Positions 5,875-5,968 of a stretch of 5,968 nt of DNA are shown here, piece after piece. Within the stretch, counting starts at the first letter, position 1. Each line of letters starts with the position of its first letter. The notes under the pieces are model-generated. The model searched no databases. It saw only the letters and a list, made by a program, of their open reading frames with translations, and had not been told where the DNA came from. The stretch is from the NCBI GenBank assembly GCA_023405135.1, contig JAEXYZ010000117.1:1-5968 (forward strand), read 5' to 3'. The position numbers were made by a program, and so were the translations under genes. The DNA is from Bacillota bacterium (GTDB lineage Bacteria > Bacillota > Bacilli > Bacillales_A > Planococcaceae).

Positions 5875-5968
5875 TTAAAAACACTCAAAATCTTCACTAA
5901 TTTTATTTATGGCAAAGAAAAAGTCCTTTATAATGGATAAGTCAGGTGGTAACCCGTCCAAATCCACT
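5875..5968 (-). CDS. Possible 3' end of a minus-strand gene (partial)
   Basis: On the minus strand a frame is open from the window edge (first full codon at 5967) to TAA at 5877-5875, giving 30 residues including LDGLPPDLSIIKDFF and ending in EDFECF. The composition (DLDG, PPDL, amphipathic helix) looks coding rather than random, and this frame avoids stops where its surroundings do not. No family was recognised, no start is visible, and 30 open codons could arise by chance, so this is a weak call. Confidence 0.33.
   Translation of the reverse strand, partial: VDLDGLPPDLSIIKDFFFAINKISEDFECF

Noticed and set aside
5930..5968. GGTGGTAACCCG resembling a T-box riboswitch core
   Set aside because: The consensus GGTGGNACCGCG is broken by an extra A and a C in place of the second G of ACCGCG. 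No Stem I motifs are visible upstream, and the same bases form an open minus-strand frame.

Overview
The window looks like a chromosomal segment of a low-GC, endospore-forming Firmicute (Bacillales). Two genes are sporulation-specific: the 3' end of spoIIIAH and a complete tlp. The AccB, AccC and YqhY proteins are close to their Bacillus counterparts. The AT-rich codon use and the order spoIIIAH-accB-accC fit Bacillaceae or Planococcaceae (Lysinibacillus-like), but the sequence alone does not fix the genus.

Layout, all genes on + unless stated: spoIIIAH 3' end (1-431) with a strong terminator (481-519); accB (615-1127) and accC (1141-2517), two subunits of acetyl-CoA carboxylase, closed by a terminator (2562-2599); a frameshifted gene for a membrane-anchored, SurA-N-like protein (2643-3285); a 314-base spacer with one hairpin; a luciferase-like flavin oxidoreductase with a TTG start (3600-4580); yqhY, an Asp23/Gls24-family gene (4706-5110), with its own promoter and terminator; tlp (5305-5535) behind a sigma-G-like promoter and followed by a terminator; then about 300 AT-rich bases without a convincing gene; and possibly the 3' end of a minus-strand gene (5875-5968).

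How the genes relate: SpoIIIAH belongs to the mother-cell/forespore channel, AccB and AccC start fatty-acid synthesis, and YqhY is tied genetically to acetyl-CoA carboxylase in B. subtilis. In B. subtilis accB-accC-yqhY-nusB are contiguous. Here about 2.2 kb carrying a broken gene and an oxidoreductase separates accC from yqhY, and yqhY is followed by a terminator and tlp rather than nusB. The region therefore reads as a locally rearranged version of a conserved housekeeping cluster.

I found no CRISPR array, tRNA, rRNA, intact mobile element or recognisable defence or biosynthetic system. The most notable items are the two-frameshift gene, the broken synteny, and weakly supported sporulation-type promoter motifs upstream of both tlp and the oxidoreductase.
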